A stretch of DNA of 64,000 nt from Mucilaginibacter sp. 44-25 (lineage in GTDB: Bacteria; Bacteroidota; Bacteroidia; Sphingobacteriales; Sphingobacteriaceae), in the NCBI GenBank assembly GCA_001898335.1, contig MKTS01000013.1:310001-374000 (forward strand). Direction: 5' to 3'. A program made the translations under genes and the position numbers. Below the pieces are notes generated by a model, which saw nothing but the letters and a program-made list of their open reading frames with translations, did no database searches and had not been told where the DNA came from. Numbering within the stretch: the stretch's first letter is position 1; each line of letters begins with the position of its first letter. Shown piece by piece: positions 24,924-34,092 of the stretch.

Positions 24924-27563
24924 TCAATCTTTTTTACCAACAGGAATTGAGAAACAAAAAACAGACCCTTTTCCCAGTTCGCTGTTTACCCACATTTTCC
25001 CGCCTTCGCGGCGAATGATCTCATTGGAGATGTATAAACCAAGCCCCAAACCGGGGAAAGTATGCTGCTTGCTGCCACCTACACGGTAAAACTGTTCAAA
25101 TACTCTTTCTTTTTTATCTTCGGGTATACCAATACCAAAATCTTGTACGCTCACTACCGCTTCGCCGTTCTCCAGCCGGGTATTTACCACCACCCGGTTA
25201 GCATGAGGCGAGTATTTTATGGCATTAGTAATGAGGTTAGTTAACACCTGGCCAAACCGTTCCTTATCAGCATAGATATGGCCGGTTTCCTCAAAATCCA
25301 TTACCAGCAGGTGCTTATTGGTGGTATGCTGTATATCCTGCACCACGTCCTGCACGGCAGTATTTAAATCAAACCATGTTTTGTTAAACATGATCTTGCC
25401 CGAGTTGATCTTGGTAACATCCAGCAGATCACCAATAAGGTTGGTAAGCCTGTTAAGCTGCGAATCCATTTTCATCACCATCGCCGCCTTTTTCTCCTCT
25501 CCCTCGCGGCTAAGCATGGCGCCAAGTACCTGGGCATAGGCTTTAACACTGGTTACCGGGGTTTTAAGCTCATGGCTGGCAATACCCAAAAAATCGTCCT
25601 TCTGGCGTTGCAGTTGTTTCTGCTCGTCAATATCCGTATTGGTGCCAAACCATTTAATTATTTCTCCTTCTGAGGTAAACGGCAGGGCCCGCGAAAGGTG
25701 CCACTTGTATTCGTCAGCGCTGTTTTTCAACCTGAACTCGCATTCAAACAAACTGCCATGTTCAAGCGCGTATTGCCATACGGTAAGGCATTCCTCCTTA
25801 TCATCGGGATGCAGGTAATTAAGCCATTGGTTGCCTACTATGGCAGCCATAGGCAAACCAAAGAAATGCTCGGTTTGCCGGTTTACATAGTCAAGTTCGC
25901 CTTCGGTGCTAAAGGTCCACAACTGGGCGGGCATAAAGTCGGTCACAAATTCAAACTGCCTTATTTGGTTGTTCAGCTCATGATTTTTAAGCTGAAGGGC
26001 TATATCGGCTACAGTTTTTTCGGTAACATCAGTACATGCCCCCACATAACCGGTAAAAACGCCATCGGCGTTGTATTGGGGGTTGCCCGTGGCAATGCAT
26101 CGCCGCACCTCACCATCGTAACGGCGTACACGGAAATCAACTTCGTAAGCGCGTTGCTTGTTCAGGTCATGGATAAATTTACGGGCTGCCCTATCGCGGT
26201 CTTCGGGTAATATGGCTTGCAGCCAACCGGTACCCAGCAATTCTTCATTGCTCTGGCCTGTCCAGTCGGTCCAGGTCTTATTCGCGTAAATGATCATGCC
26301 TTCGGCATCGGTCATCCATAAAGCCGCCGGCGAAGCGCTGGTAATAGTTTGCAGCAACTGTTCACTTTGCGTGAGGGCCTGCCGGTCGGCAATCTCACGG
26401 CGCAGATCGCGCGCGATGGTGGCCCTGCCTTGTGGCTGCCCGTCGGCATCGAACACCATGATTGACGTTACCTGCGCAGGTATGGCCTCGCCGGTAACAA
26501 AGTGTTTTAACATGACCTGCCCGCTCCACCTACCCTGTGTTACAAGAGCGGCGTTCGCTTCATGGACCAGCCTGTCGGTTTCGTAGCGCATCACAAATGC
26601 CGACACGTGGGGTAAATTTACATCTGCACCTATGCCCAGCATGGCCCGGCCGGCAGCATTTACATGTGTAACAGTACCGTCAGGGTTGGACAGGCTGATA
26701 AAATCAGATGTATTATCAATAAGGGTAATGAGGCGCCGTTGCTCATCGCGTTCGTTTACTTCATGGCTCATATCCTGCGCGGTACCGGCAAAACGGGTAC
26801 ATACGCCATCGGCATTAAAATAAGCCTTTCCCTTAGAACGCACCCAGCGCACTTCTTTATCCGCCGCGCGAATGGTCCTGTATTCGGTATGGTACAGGCC
26901 GTCACCTCCAGGATCAAGCGCCTTTTTTATCGCCTCATCAACCCGCTGTTTGTCTGCCGGGTGAATGTGTATTAACGTACAATCGTAGTTTATTTCGTCG
27001 GTTTCTATAAAACCAAACAATTGCCTGCAGCGATCGTCCCAGCGCACTACACCGCTTTGCGGGTTTAACTCCCATGTGCCCAGTTCAGCCGCGTTGAGGG
27101 CGAACTGTATCCGTTCTTCGGCTTCGGCAAGCTTTTGCCGGGTAATCACCAGTTCGGTAACATCTGATGCGGTGTTTAATATCCCCCATACATTTCCTTT
27201 ATCATCCCGAAGTGGCTGGTAATTAAAATTAAAATAGAACGTTTGCAGGCGCCCATCAACAAAAAGTTTAACTTTTTCGCCATAAGCTTCATAAGGTATA
27301 CCAGACGCGTAAACATTTTTAAGAATATCTACAAAGGGCTGATCTTCCATTTCGGGGAGGGCCTCTAAAAAGGTTTTGCCCAAAACAGATTCGTCTTTAC
27401 CCCACACCTTTAATATAGATTTATTCACCAGGGTGATGACCTGGTTAGGCCCTACGTATAAACCCACCGGCGATGGGGACTCGGCTATCAGCTTTTTAAA
27501 AACATCTTCGTCCTGTATGGACCCGGGGTGATTATAAAACATGGAAATAGGCAGGCATAACAT
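24924..27563 (-). CDS. Cytoplasmic multi-PAS sensor histidine kinase
   Basis: The 879-aa kinase has five PAS-like domains in a row (roughly residues 15-135, 145-270, 275-400, 400-525 and 535-650), with PAC ends such as GYVGACTDVTE. A HisKA/HATPase module follows: phospho-acceptor His (about 664) in ASHELKTP, N box NLITNAIKYSP, G1 DFGIGIP and G2 GLGLGLYIS. No membrane helix or signal peptide is seen, so it senses a cytoplasmic or diffusible cue. It forms an operon with the receiver downstream. A second ATG at 27542 could be the true start. Confidence 0.9.
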   Translation of the reverse strand: MLCLPISMFYNHPGSIQDEDVFKKLIAESPSPVGLYVGPNQVITLVNKSILKVWGKDESVLGKTFLEALPEMEDQPFVDILKNVYASGIPYEAYGEKVKLFVDGRLQTFYFNFNYQPLRDDKGNVWGILNTASDVTELVITRQKLAEAEERIQFALNAAELGTWELNPQSGVVRWDDRCRQLFGFIETDEINYDCTLIHIHPADKQRVDEAIKKALDPGGDGLYHTEYRTIRAADKEVRWVRSKGKAYFNADGVCTRFAGTAQDMSHEVNERDEQRRLITLIDNTSDFISLSNPDGTVTHVNAAGRAMLGIGADVNLPHVSAFVMRYETDRLVHEANAALVTQGRWSGQVMLKHFVTGEAIPAQVTSIMVFDADGQPQGRATIARDLRREIADRQALTQSEQLLQTITSASPAALWMTDAEGMIIYANKTWTDWTGQSNEELLGTGWLQAILPEDRDRAARKFIHDLNKQRAYEVDFRVRRYDGEVRRCIATGNPQYNADGVFTGYVGACTDVTEKTVADIALQLKNHELNNQIRQFEFVTDFMPAQLWTFSTEGELDYVNRQTEHFFGLPMAAIVGNQWLNYLHPDDKEECLTVWQYALEHGSLFECEFRLKNSADEYKWHLSRALPFTSEGEIIKWFGTNTDIDEQKQLQRQKDDFLGIASHELKTPVTSVKAYAQVLGAMLSREGEEKKAAMVMKMDSQLNRLTNLIGDLLDVTKINSGKIMFNKTWFDLNTAVQDVVQDIQHTTNKHLLVMDFEETGHIYADKERFGQVLTNLITNAIKYSPHANRVVVNTRLENGEAVVSVQDFGIGIPEDKKERVFEQFYRVGGSKQHTFPGLGLGLYISNEIIRREGGKMWVNSELGKGSVFCFSIPVGKKD

Positions 27564-27757
27564 TAATACGCATAAGATATTTACACCTATTAGCTACAAT
27601 ACAAGTATAAAGTTTATAGCCCACTATTGCAATTCGCAATTTTCATAATAGGCGAATTATTTATTAATATTTAATTAATTTTTTGAAATGGGTTATGGTA
27701 AACTTGGCCTTAGCCATCAAATTGCCCTATATTGGCACTTGTAACAATCCTGTGGAT

Positions 27758-28528
27758 ATGAGCACAATAAACGACGGAAACGTAAATTTCACTATAAGCG
27801 AAGAAGGTATTGCCATTATCAGCTTCTATCATCCTGCGCAAAACTCCCTGCCATCGCAATTATTAAAAACACTGGCCGATGCCATTTACAGCTGTGGCGC
27901 CAACCCGGAGGTAAGGGTAATTATATTACAAAGCGGCGGCGACCGTACCTTTTGCGCGGGTGCCAGCTTTGACGAGTTGCTGGCCATAAAAGATGAACAA
28001 ACCGGCGCGGCATTTTTTTCGGGCTTTGCCAACGTTATTAATGCCTGCCGCAAATGCGGCAAGATCATTATTGCGCGGGTGCAGGGGAAAGCGGTAGGCG
28101 GCGGCGTGGGCCTTGCCGCTGCAGCCGACTACTGCCTGGCAACAGAAAATGCCTCTGTAAAGTTGAGCGAGCTGGCTATTGGCATTGGGCCGTTTGTAAT
28201 ATCACCGGCTGTAATGCGCAAGATAGGTTTGCCGGCGTTTTCACAGCTTACCATACGTGCCACCGATTTCCAAAGCGCACACTGGGCATACGAAAAAGGC
28301 TTGTTTAATGAGGTTTATGATGATATACCGGCTTTAAACGAAGCGGTACTAACCCTTAGCCGCAAGCTGGCCGCATACCACCCCAGTGCATTGGTTAACC
28401 TGAAACAGATACTGTGGGAAGGCACCGGGGATTGGGATTCTTTACTTACCGAAAGGGCGGCCATTAGCGGCAAGCTGGTGCTATCTGAGTTTACGCAGCA
28501 GGCTCTGCAGCAGTTCCTGAACAAATAA
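27758..28528 (+). CDS. Enoyl-CoA hydratase/isomerase family protein
   Basis: The 256-aa crotonase-fold protein shows the oxyanion-hole pattern FCAGASFDELLAI and the second one GKAVGGGVGLAAAADYCLA. The Glu usually present in the hydratase active site is found near LSELAIGIGP. Members hydrate or isomerise acyl-CoA thioesters in fatty acid or aromatic acid breakdown. The ATG at 27758 is chosen because the frame upstream begins with a TTG and an unconserved segment. The gene is monocistronic. Confidence 0.87.
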   Translation: MSTINDGNVNFTISEEGIAIISFYHPAQNSLPSQLLKTLADAIYSCGANPEVRVIILQSGGDRTFCAGASFDELLAIKDEQTGAAFFSGFANVINACRKCGKIIIARVQGKAVGGGVGLAAAADYCLATENASVKLSELAIGIGPFVISPAVMRKIGLPAFSQLTIRATDFQSAHWAYEKGLFNEVYDDIPALNEAVLTLSRKLAAYHPSALVNLKQILWEGTGDWDSLLTERAAISGKLVLSEFTQQALQQFLNK

Positions 28529-28551
28529 ACAGCAATCGGCTATAAACAAAA

Positions 28552-28576
28552 AAACCTCCCGCTACACGGGAGGTTT
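28552..28576 (-). terminator. Terminator of the small Tyr/Pro-rich gene
   Basis: Ten-base arms (28552-28561 and 28567-28576) around a 5-base loop are followed on the minus strand by a run of Ts. It lies 22 bases after the stop of the minus-strand gene and could also weakly stop the enoyl-CoA hydratase gene. Confidence 0.75.
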
Positions 28577-28597
28577 CTGGTGAACTATATATATTGA

Positions 28598-28933
28598 CTA
28601 CCACCTGCGGCCGTAATGGTGGCCACGGTCATGATAGAAGCGTTCTCTGTAAACTACCTGGGTTACTACCGGGCGGCGATAAAAACGAGGGGCATAATAA
28701 GCAGGGCGATAATACCTGCGCACAACAACCGGGCGCTCGTAATATACCGGAGCAGGCGGTGGTGGAGGGCAATAAGCCGGTGCCGGATCATAGTAAACAG
28801 GTGCAGGTTCGTAATAAACCCTGTGTATGGGAGTGCCAATGTGTACCCCTATGCCAACACTTACCTGGGCCTTTGCCAATTGTACTGCACCAGTTAGTAA
28901 GAGCGCTATAATTGAAATTTTCATCAGTTTCAT
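28598..28933 (-). CDS. Small secreted Tyr/Pro/Arg-rich protein
   Basis: The 111-aa protein has a signal peptide (about 1-22, ending AKA-Q), a short QVSVGIGVHIGTP segment, then a low-complexity tail of YY, PP, RR and H residues with repeats such as APVYY and RRYYRPAYYAPRFYRRP. It shares the QVS-x4-IGTP start and the RRYY(R/H)P tail with the 91-aa protein at 33775-34050. The ATG at 28933 gives the normal signal peptide; an ATG at 28954 is also in frame. Such proteins may bind metals or glycans, but no function is known. Confidence 0.7.
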   Translation of the reverse strand: MKLMKISIIALLLTGAVQLAKAQVSVGIGVHIGTPIHRVYYEPAPVYYDPAPAYCPPPPPAPVYYERPVVVRRYYRPAYYAPRFYRRPVVTQVVYRERFYHDRGHHYGRRW

Positions 28934-29026
28934 AACAGTAGATTTAATTACCATTTATTGTTCATACGGGTATATGACCATGCAAACCGATGAGGGTTTA
29001 AAAATAAATTTTACTTTTTTGGCCGA

Positions 29027-29320
29027 TCAGGCTTCGTAAATACGCAGCCTGCTCTTTAAATAGCTCATTTCCTGCCGCATATCTTCAATCTTTTGCAATA
29101 AATTATTTATGGTAGCCACCCCCGCTTCGTTTATTTCCAGCTGGGTATGCAGCCTAACCATACGCTCCAAACCGCTTATTTCCTCAATGGGGATACATCG
29201 TACCTCATTTATCCGGGTAATATTCACTAAACCGGCTTCGGCCAGGTAGTCAACAAAGGTGTATTCAACATTGTGGTATACACAAAAATCATCTACACTA
29301 ATTACTTGTTCTGCTTTCAT
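29027..29320 (-). CDS. cbpM: Chaperone modulator CbpM-like protein
   Basis: The 97-aa protein has an N-terminal MerR-like winged helix (VDDFCVYHNVEYTFVDYLAEAGLV) and a C-terminal coiled coil (about 60-95). This is the layout of CbpM, which binds the J domain of CbpA and blocks its work with DnaK. It lies five bases after the cbpA-like gene, which supports this pairing. Confidence 0.8.
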   Translation of the reverse strand: MKAEQVISVDDFCVYHNVEYTFVDYLAEAGLVNITRINEVRCIPIEEISGLERMVRLHTQLEINEAGVATINNLLQKIEDMRQEMSYLKSRLRIYEA

Positions 29321-29325
29321 AAGGG

Positions 29326-30240
29326 TTATAATTTAGCCAGTTGTTCAAATAGTTCGCGTTGCTTATCGGTAAGCTTAGTGGGCAGGGTAATGTTATAGGT
29401 TAAATAAAGATCGCCGTGCTGGCCCTCTTTCTTGTAAACGGGTACGCCTTTGCCCTTTAGTTTCACCCTTGTATTGTTTTGTGTGCCGGGCGATACCTTA
29501 AGTTTCACCTTGCCGGTGAGGGTATCAGCGGTAATTTCGCCGCCCAGCACAGCGGTGTACAGGTCAATATTCAGCGTTTTATGCAGATCGCTGCCTGTGC
29601 GTTTAAATTCAGGGTCTTCCGGGATGTTGAAGGTAATGTACAGGTCGCCGGCCGGCGCGCCATTGGCACCGGGGCCGCCATGCCCTGCAATTTTTATGGT
29701 TTGCCCGTTCTCTATCCCGGCGGGGATGGTGAGCCGTATATTTTTTCCGTTTACGGTGAGCGTTTGCTTTTTTGACTCCATAATGTCGCGCAGGTTCAGC
29801 TGCAACTCTGCGTTAAAATCCTGCCCGCGGTAGCGTGCCGACTGCCGGCCACTCTTACCTCCACCGCCGCCGCCAAACATGGAGTTAAAGAAGTCGGAAA
29901 AATCTCCACCGCCGCCGCCAAAATCAAAACTTCCGAAATCCTGCGCCGAACCACCCTCATAACTGTAGCCCTTTTGTTGCTGTTGCTGCTGCCTGGCTTG
30001 CTCATAAGCTTCGCCGTGCTGCCAGTTCTCTCCGTATTTATCGTACTTTTTACGCTTTTCGGGATCGCTTAATACTTCGTTGGCTTCGTTAACCTGCTTA
30101 AATTGCTTTTCGGCCTCAGGGTCGTTAGGGTTAACATCCGGGTGGTACTTGCGCGCCAGCTTACGGTACGCGCTTTTAATGTCCTTTTCGGTAGCATTTT
30201 TATCTACCCCAAGTACTTTATAGTAATCAATAAATGCCAT
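29326..30240 (-). CDS. cbpA: J-domain co-chaperone CbpA-like (DnaJ without zinc finger)
   Basis: The 304-aa protein has an N-terminal J domain (about 1-70) with the HPD motif in ARKYHPDVNPND, a Gly/Phe-rich linker with a GGGGG stretch (about 95-130), and two C-terminal beta substrate-binding domains, but no zinc-finger region. This is the class II/CbpA layout. It stimulates DnaK and may bind curved DNA. It forms an operon with cbpM. Confidence 0.9.
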   Translation of the reverse strand: MAFIDYYKVLGVDKNATEKDIKSAYRKLARKYHPDVNPNDPEAEKQFKQVNEANEVLSDPEKRKKYDKYGENWQHGEAYEQARQQQQQQKGYSYEGGSAQDFGSFDFGGGGGDFSDFFNSMFGGGGGGKSGRQSARYRGQDFNAELQLNLRDIMESKKQTLTVNGKNIRLTIPAGIENGQTIKIAGHGGPGANGAPAGDLYITFNIPEDPEFKRTGSDLHKTLNIDLYTAVLGGEITADTLTGKVKLKVSPGTQNNTRVKLKGKGVPVYKKEGQHGDLYLTYNITLPTKLTDKQRELFEQLAKL

Positions 30241-30367
30241 AGTTGTGATATGTATCTACTAAACCTATAAAATTAAAAAATGTGTGTGAGTGATGCACAT
30301 CAGGTTTATCCGGTTTGGATATCATTTGAAAACAACCTGACATTGCAGGGAGAACAGGCAGTAAGGG

Positions 30368-31381
30368 CTATCCCAGCCACTTTCCAAACTCGTGGTATTT
30401 CTTTATGCTGATGCTTACCTTGCTGCCCACCGGAAATTTATTTAGCGCGAAATTGAAGACACGCAAAGTAACCTCATCGCGTTCAACAATTAATTCTTCA
30501 TAAAAGCCCTTATAAAGCACCTGTTTTACCTGCCATTTATTGCCTATGGGCTTTGATGATACCTGCACATGCTCGGCATATACCACCACCGTGCCCCGTT
30601 TTGACTTAATGCCACATACCCTGGCCTCGGCGGCGGTAAGCTCGCTGCAACTCACCAATATATTGGCCGTATAAAGCAATTTTGGCGATTGATACAATTT
30701 TTCCGGTGCACCATGCTCAACAATTTCGCCTTCCTTTATCACGATGAGTTCATCGGCCATGGATAACAGTTCGGCAGGGTCATGAGATACCAGGATAACG
30801 GTTACACCCCATTCCTTAACAATTTGCCTGATGTCGTGCTGCAAGCCTTCGCGGTAATTGGCATCCACCTGGTTAAAGGGTTCATCCAGCATGAGTACTT
30901 CGGGGCGGTTAATAAGCGCACGAGCTATAGTTACCCGCTGCTTTTCGCCACCGCTTAATTTACCAAATGGTAATTCACGCAGTTCATCAATCCCGAGCAG
31001 GTTGAGCGCCTGTGTAATTTTCTGGATCTTGTAATTCACATCCTCGGCCGGTAAGGACCGGCCGAGGTTATCCCACACGGTGGCCTGCATGTCCATGTCT
31101 GAATTATCCTGGCTTACCACAGCAATGGCGGCATGTTCGGGCTGCAGATTATGCCCTCTTACCGGTAAAGGTTTCCCGTGAAAGAAAACATCGCCCGCAT
31201 CGGGCTTTATGTGGCCCGAAAGCAGTTTGAGTAACGTGGTTTTGCCGCTCCCGCTTTCGCCCACAATACCGGTAATTTTCCCTTTGGGTATAAACAAGGT
31301 GATGTTGTTTACACCTGATGATTTATCACCAAAAAAATTTTTGGTAACGGTAATAGTTTCCAGTATCAGCTCTTCTGTCAT
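30368..31381 (-). CDS. ABC transporter ATP-binding protein with C-terminal TOBE-like domain
   Basis: The 337-aa ATPase has Walker A GESGSGKTT, the Q loop in VVSQDNSDMD, signature LSGGEKQR, Walker B VLMLDEP and the H loop SHDPAE. A C-terminal extension (about 235-337) looks like a TOBE/OB domain, as in PotA or MalK-type importers. No permease or binding-protein gene lies next to it, so it is an orphan ATPase. It has its own promoter. Confidence 0.9.
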   Translation of the reverse strand: MTEELILETITVTKNFFGDKSSGVNNITLFIPKGKITGIVGESGSGKTTLLKLLSGHIKPDAGDVFFHGKPLPVRGHNLQPEHAAIAVVSQDNSDMDMQATVWDNLGRSLPAEDVNYKIQKITQALNLLGIDELRELPFGKLSGGEKQRVTIARALINRPEVLMLDEPFNQVDANYREGLQHDIRQIVKEWGVTVILVSHDPAELLSMADELIVIKEGEIVEHGAPEKLYQSPKLLYTANILVSCSELTAAEARVCGIKSKRGTVVVYAEHVQVSSKPIGNKWQVKQVLYKGFYEELIVERDEVTLRVFNFALNKFPVGSKVSISIKKYHEFGKWLG

Positions 31382-31405
31382 TGCTTAGAGTACGGTATTT
31401 ACCAC

Positions 31406-31437
31406 CAAACCTAACCTATAAATTGCTATCAGCCAAA
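31406..31437 (-). promoter_or_regulatory. Promoter of the ABC ATPase gene
   Basis: On the minus strand TTTG (31434-31437), 20 bases and TAGGTTTG (31406-31413) match the Bacteroidota -33/-7 pattern. The box ends 24 bases before the ATG at 31381. Confidence 0.6.
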
Positions 31438-31532
31438 AAAAAGTGGAAGTAAGACAGTGTTGTACCCGTGAGGCAAAACAATTACTTGCTAAATGCTATT
31501 AAAGTATTTTACTTAACCATTTAATTACAACC

Positions 31533-31745
31533 ATGAACAGAACCATAGGAATTGTGCTGATTATTTTAGGTGCGGCCATGCTGATATGGACCGGCTTTAC
31601 TTATACCAAAAAGGAAAAGATCATTGATGCCGGGCCGATACAAGTTTCTGCCGACAGAGAGAAAACCGTAAACTGGCCGCCTTACCTTGGTGGCATATTG
31701 CTGGTCGGGGGTATCGTAATTGTGGCTTCGTCAAAAAAGGCGTGA
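31533..31745 (+). CDS. Small two-helix membrane protein
   Basis: The 70-aa protein has two hydrophobic helices (about 5-22 and 50-66) joined by a polar loop, with basic residues at the C-terminal end. No named family is recognised; similar small membrane proteins occur in Sphingobacteriaceae. It stands alone between two minus-strand genes. Confidence 0.6.
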   Translation: MNRTIGIVLIILGAAMLIWTGFTYTKKEKIIDAGPIQVSADREKTVNWPPYLGGILLVGGIVIVASSKKA

Positions 31746-31767
31746 TACTGCTATAAATTCCCGGAGT

Positions 31768-32277
31768 TTAAATAGCTTTCTCGAACTTCAGCATCTCCAG
31801 CGGTTGTTTAACAATGCCATTATGTTCCGGGATGTTAAAAGGAATTACTTCGCCTGTTTTACTGAATCCGCGTCGCTCATACCAGGCAATTAATTCGGTA
31901 CGGTTAGAAATTACCGACATGGTAATGGCTTTGAGATGGTTCTGTAGGGCAAAGTCCTCTGCTGCCTGCAATAACTGCCTGCCCAAACCATTGGCCTGCA
32001 AATCGGGAGATACGGTAAGCATTCCCAGATACAGCTTGTCGCCTTGCTTTTGCAGGTAAACACAACCGGTAATTTTACCTTCGTCGTCCATATGTTTTAA
32101 TATGGTTACACCGGGCGTATTAAAATCATCCGTTAAGCCCTGCTCATTGGTGCGTGTGCCATCAATGAGGTCGGCCTCGGTTGTCCATCCTTTTTTAGAG
32201 CTTTCGCCACGATAGGCAGAATTTATAAGCGCCACCAGTTCGGGCACGTCATTTAAATTAGCAGGTATAATAGGCAT
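31768..32277 (-). CDS. GNAT-family N-acetyltransferase
   Basis: The 169-aa protein has the acetyl-CoA binding motif of GNAT enzymes in LTVSPDLQANGLGRQLL (Q-x-x-G-x-G), followed by a WYERRGF motif near the C-terminus. The substrate, a small amine or protein N-terminus, is unknown. It is a single gene between the small membrane protein and the phosphoesterase. Confidence 0.88.
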   Translation of the reverse strand: MPIIPANLNDVPELVALINSAYRGESSKKGWTTEADLIDGTRTNEQGLTDDFNTPGVTILKHMDDEGKITGCVYLQKQGDKLYLGMLTVSPDLQANGLGRQLLQAAEDFALQNHLKAITMSVISNRTELIAWYERRGFSKTGEVIPFNIPEHNGIVKQPLEMLKFEKAI

Positions 32278-32327
32278 AAGGCAAATGTATCAAATACCGC
32301 CAAAACAAAAAATAAGCAGTTAAGCTC

Positions 32328-33590
32328 CTAAGCCTTTCCTTTTTTAAGTGTGATGACCGTTATCTCGGGCCATATACCCAGCCTGCCCGAAAATGCCAGG
32401 AACCCGAAGCCCCTGTTAACATATAAATGCCTGTTATTTTGCTTTACCAAACCGGCCCAGTCCAGATAACGGTACTGTACAGGGCTCCAGCGCAAGCCGG
32501 CCGTTTCCACACCAAACTGCGCGCCGTGCGTATGGCCCGAAAGTGTTAAGTGTATATCCGTTTTATGGTAACGCACTTTGTCTTCCCAGTGGGTAGGGTC
32601 ATGCGAAAGGAGTACTTTAAACGCTTTATCATCAACGCCCTGCAAGGCTTTTTCGAGGTTACCTATCTGTATAAAACCGCGCCCCCAGTTTTGCACGCCT
32701 ATCAGCGCTATCTTCTGGCCGTTCTTTTCCAGCTGTACGTTTTCATCGAGCAGTAAGCGGTAACCTAATTCGGCGTGGTGGCGTTTTAATTTTTCCAGAT
32801 TATCGCGCTTAGCTTGTTCGCTATCCCACTGTATGTAATCGCCATAATCATGGTTACCTAAGATGGAGAACTGGCCAAAAGGCGCTTTTATCTGGCTAAA
32901 GCGATCTATGTATTGTTCAATTTCCCAGGCGGCGTTGTTTACCAGGTCGCCCGTAAATACAAACAGGTCGCTTTTTTGAGCCTTAGCCAGGTCGATCCCC
33001 CGCTGCATGGCATCCACGTTATCAAAACTGCCGGAATGTATGTCTGATAGTTGTGTAATAGTGAAGCCGTCAAACGCCTCAGGCAGTTCATCGTAATAGA
33101 TGGTTTGGCGGTGGACCTTATAATCATACTTACCCCTGAACATGGCATAAAAAAACGATGCGAAAGGTATAGCTGCCAGCAAAACAGCTATCTCACTGAT
33201 AAACTTTCGCCTGGCCGGAAAGTAGGGCTCACCCGGCTTTCGTTCGCTGCCGATATTGTGCGATATGCCGTAAATAAAACGACCGAGATCGCCCATGGAA
33301 AGCACAATGCAAAATACCAGCTTGGTTACAAAAAAGGTAAGAAAAAGGCTCAGCATCCACTCATGGAAGGGAGTCATGCCCCGGGCGGAGTTGAGGCTGT
33401 TTATACCCAGCAGGAAAACTACCGTTACCCCTACTGATATGATCAGGAAGCCCCAGGGTAAAGCCAGCCTTGCCATGCGCGATTGCCAGTCGGCCGTTAG
33501 CGTACGCAAGCCATTAAAAACGTACCAGTCCATCAGCAGGGTTATGGCTGATATAATGAGAAATATTTTGAATAAACCACCTCTATGCAT
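32328..33590 (-). CDS. Membrane-anchored metallophosphoesterase
   Basis: The 420-aa protein has four membrane helices in the first 150 residues and then a calcineurin-like phosphoesterase domain. The metal motifs are LSDIHSGSF, FTGDLVNN, LGNHDYG, LSHDP and LSGHTHGAQFG, all intact. It is similar in layout to YkuE/YaeI-type enzymes that act on lipid-linked substrates at the membrane. The gene is monocistronic. Confidence 0.9.
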   Translation of the reverse strand: MHRGGLFKIFLIISAITLLMDWYVFNGLRTLTADWQSRMARLALPWGFLIISVGVTVVFLLGINSLNSARGMTPFHEWMLSLFLTFFVTKLVFCIVLSMGDLGRFIYGISHNIGSERKPGEPYFPARRKFISEIAVLLAAIPFASFFYAMFRGKYDYKVHRQTIYYDELPEAFDGFTITQLSDIHSGSFDNVDAMQRGIDLAKAQKSDLFVFTGDLVNNAAWEIEQYIDRFSQIKAPFGQFSILGNHDYGDYIQWDSEQAKRDNLEKLKRHHAELGYRLLLDENVQLEKNGQKIALIGVQNWGRGFIQIGNLEKALQGVDDKAFKVLLSHDPTHWEDKVRYHKTDIHLTLSGHTHGAQFGVETAGLRWSPVQYRYLDWAGLVKQNNRHLYVNRGFGFLAFSGRLGIWPEITVITLKKGKA

Positions 33591-33712
33591 AAATATTAAA
33601 AAGCTTAAACCGCAATATAAACAGCATAGGGTAATTAGTTTGTAAAACTTTGCTGCCGTATGTTACGCCGCTTAATAACCGGGTATAACGGGCTATTGTT
33701 TGCAGCGGCCGC

Positions 33713-33749
33713 TAAACAAAAAATCCGCCCTGCATGGCAGGGAACGGAT
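33713..33749 (-). terminator. Terminator of the small His/Tyr/Arg-rich gene pair
   Basis: Interrupted arms (33723-33733 with 33737-33749) form a stem with a small bulge, and the minus strand then runs into a T-rich tract at 33713-33722. It lies 26 bases after the stop codon at 33775. Confidence 0.75.
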
Positions 33750-33774
33750 CCAAATCAAATCAACAACACATTAA

Positions 33775-34050
33775 TTAATAATGCCTTCTTACCACTACCA
33801 CCCGGCGCGGGCCGTGGTGATAAACCGGCCTGGCAATTACTACCGGCCTGTGGTAATACCTGCGATGATAATGCCTATTAACCACTACAACTCTCCTTGG
33901 TTCGCGGTAATATGCCGGGCGGTTAACATAAACCGGCCTGTTAAATGCCACCGGTGTACCTATTTGAGCATTTATAGAAACCTGGGCTTCGGCGGTATTA
34001 AAACCCAGTAGGGCAACAACTGCTATGGCGAAAATTTTTAAGTATTTCAT
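33775..34050 (-). CDS. Small secreted His/Tyr/Arg-rich protein
   Basis: The 91-aa protein has a signal peptide (about 1-22, ending AEA-Q), then QVSINAQIGTP as in the 28598-28933 protein, and a tail built from RPVYVNRPAYY, PRRVVVVNRHYHRRYYHRP and PRRVVVVRRHY repeats. The tail is very basic and aromatic with little other content. It lies 42 bases after the small lipoprotein gene at 34093-34269 and may be cotranscribed. Function unknown. Confidence 0.7.
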   Translation of the reverse strand: MKYLKIFAIAVVALLGFNTAEAQVSINAQIGTPVAFNRPVYVNRPAYYREPRRVVVVNRHYHRRYYHRPVVIARPVYHHGPRRVVVVRRHY

Positions 34051-34092
34051 ATCTCATTCGGTTTTACTTGTTCAACAATTTGTTCAAATGCA

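Noticed and set aside
29450..29833. 127-aa frame on the plus strand
   Set aside because: It is the opposite-strand shadow of the cbpA C-terminal domain.
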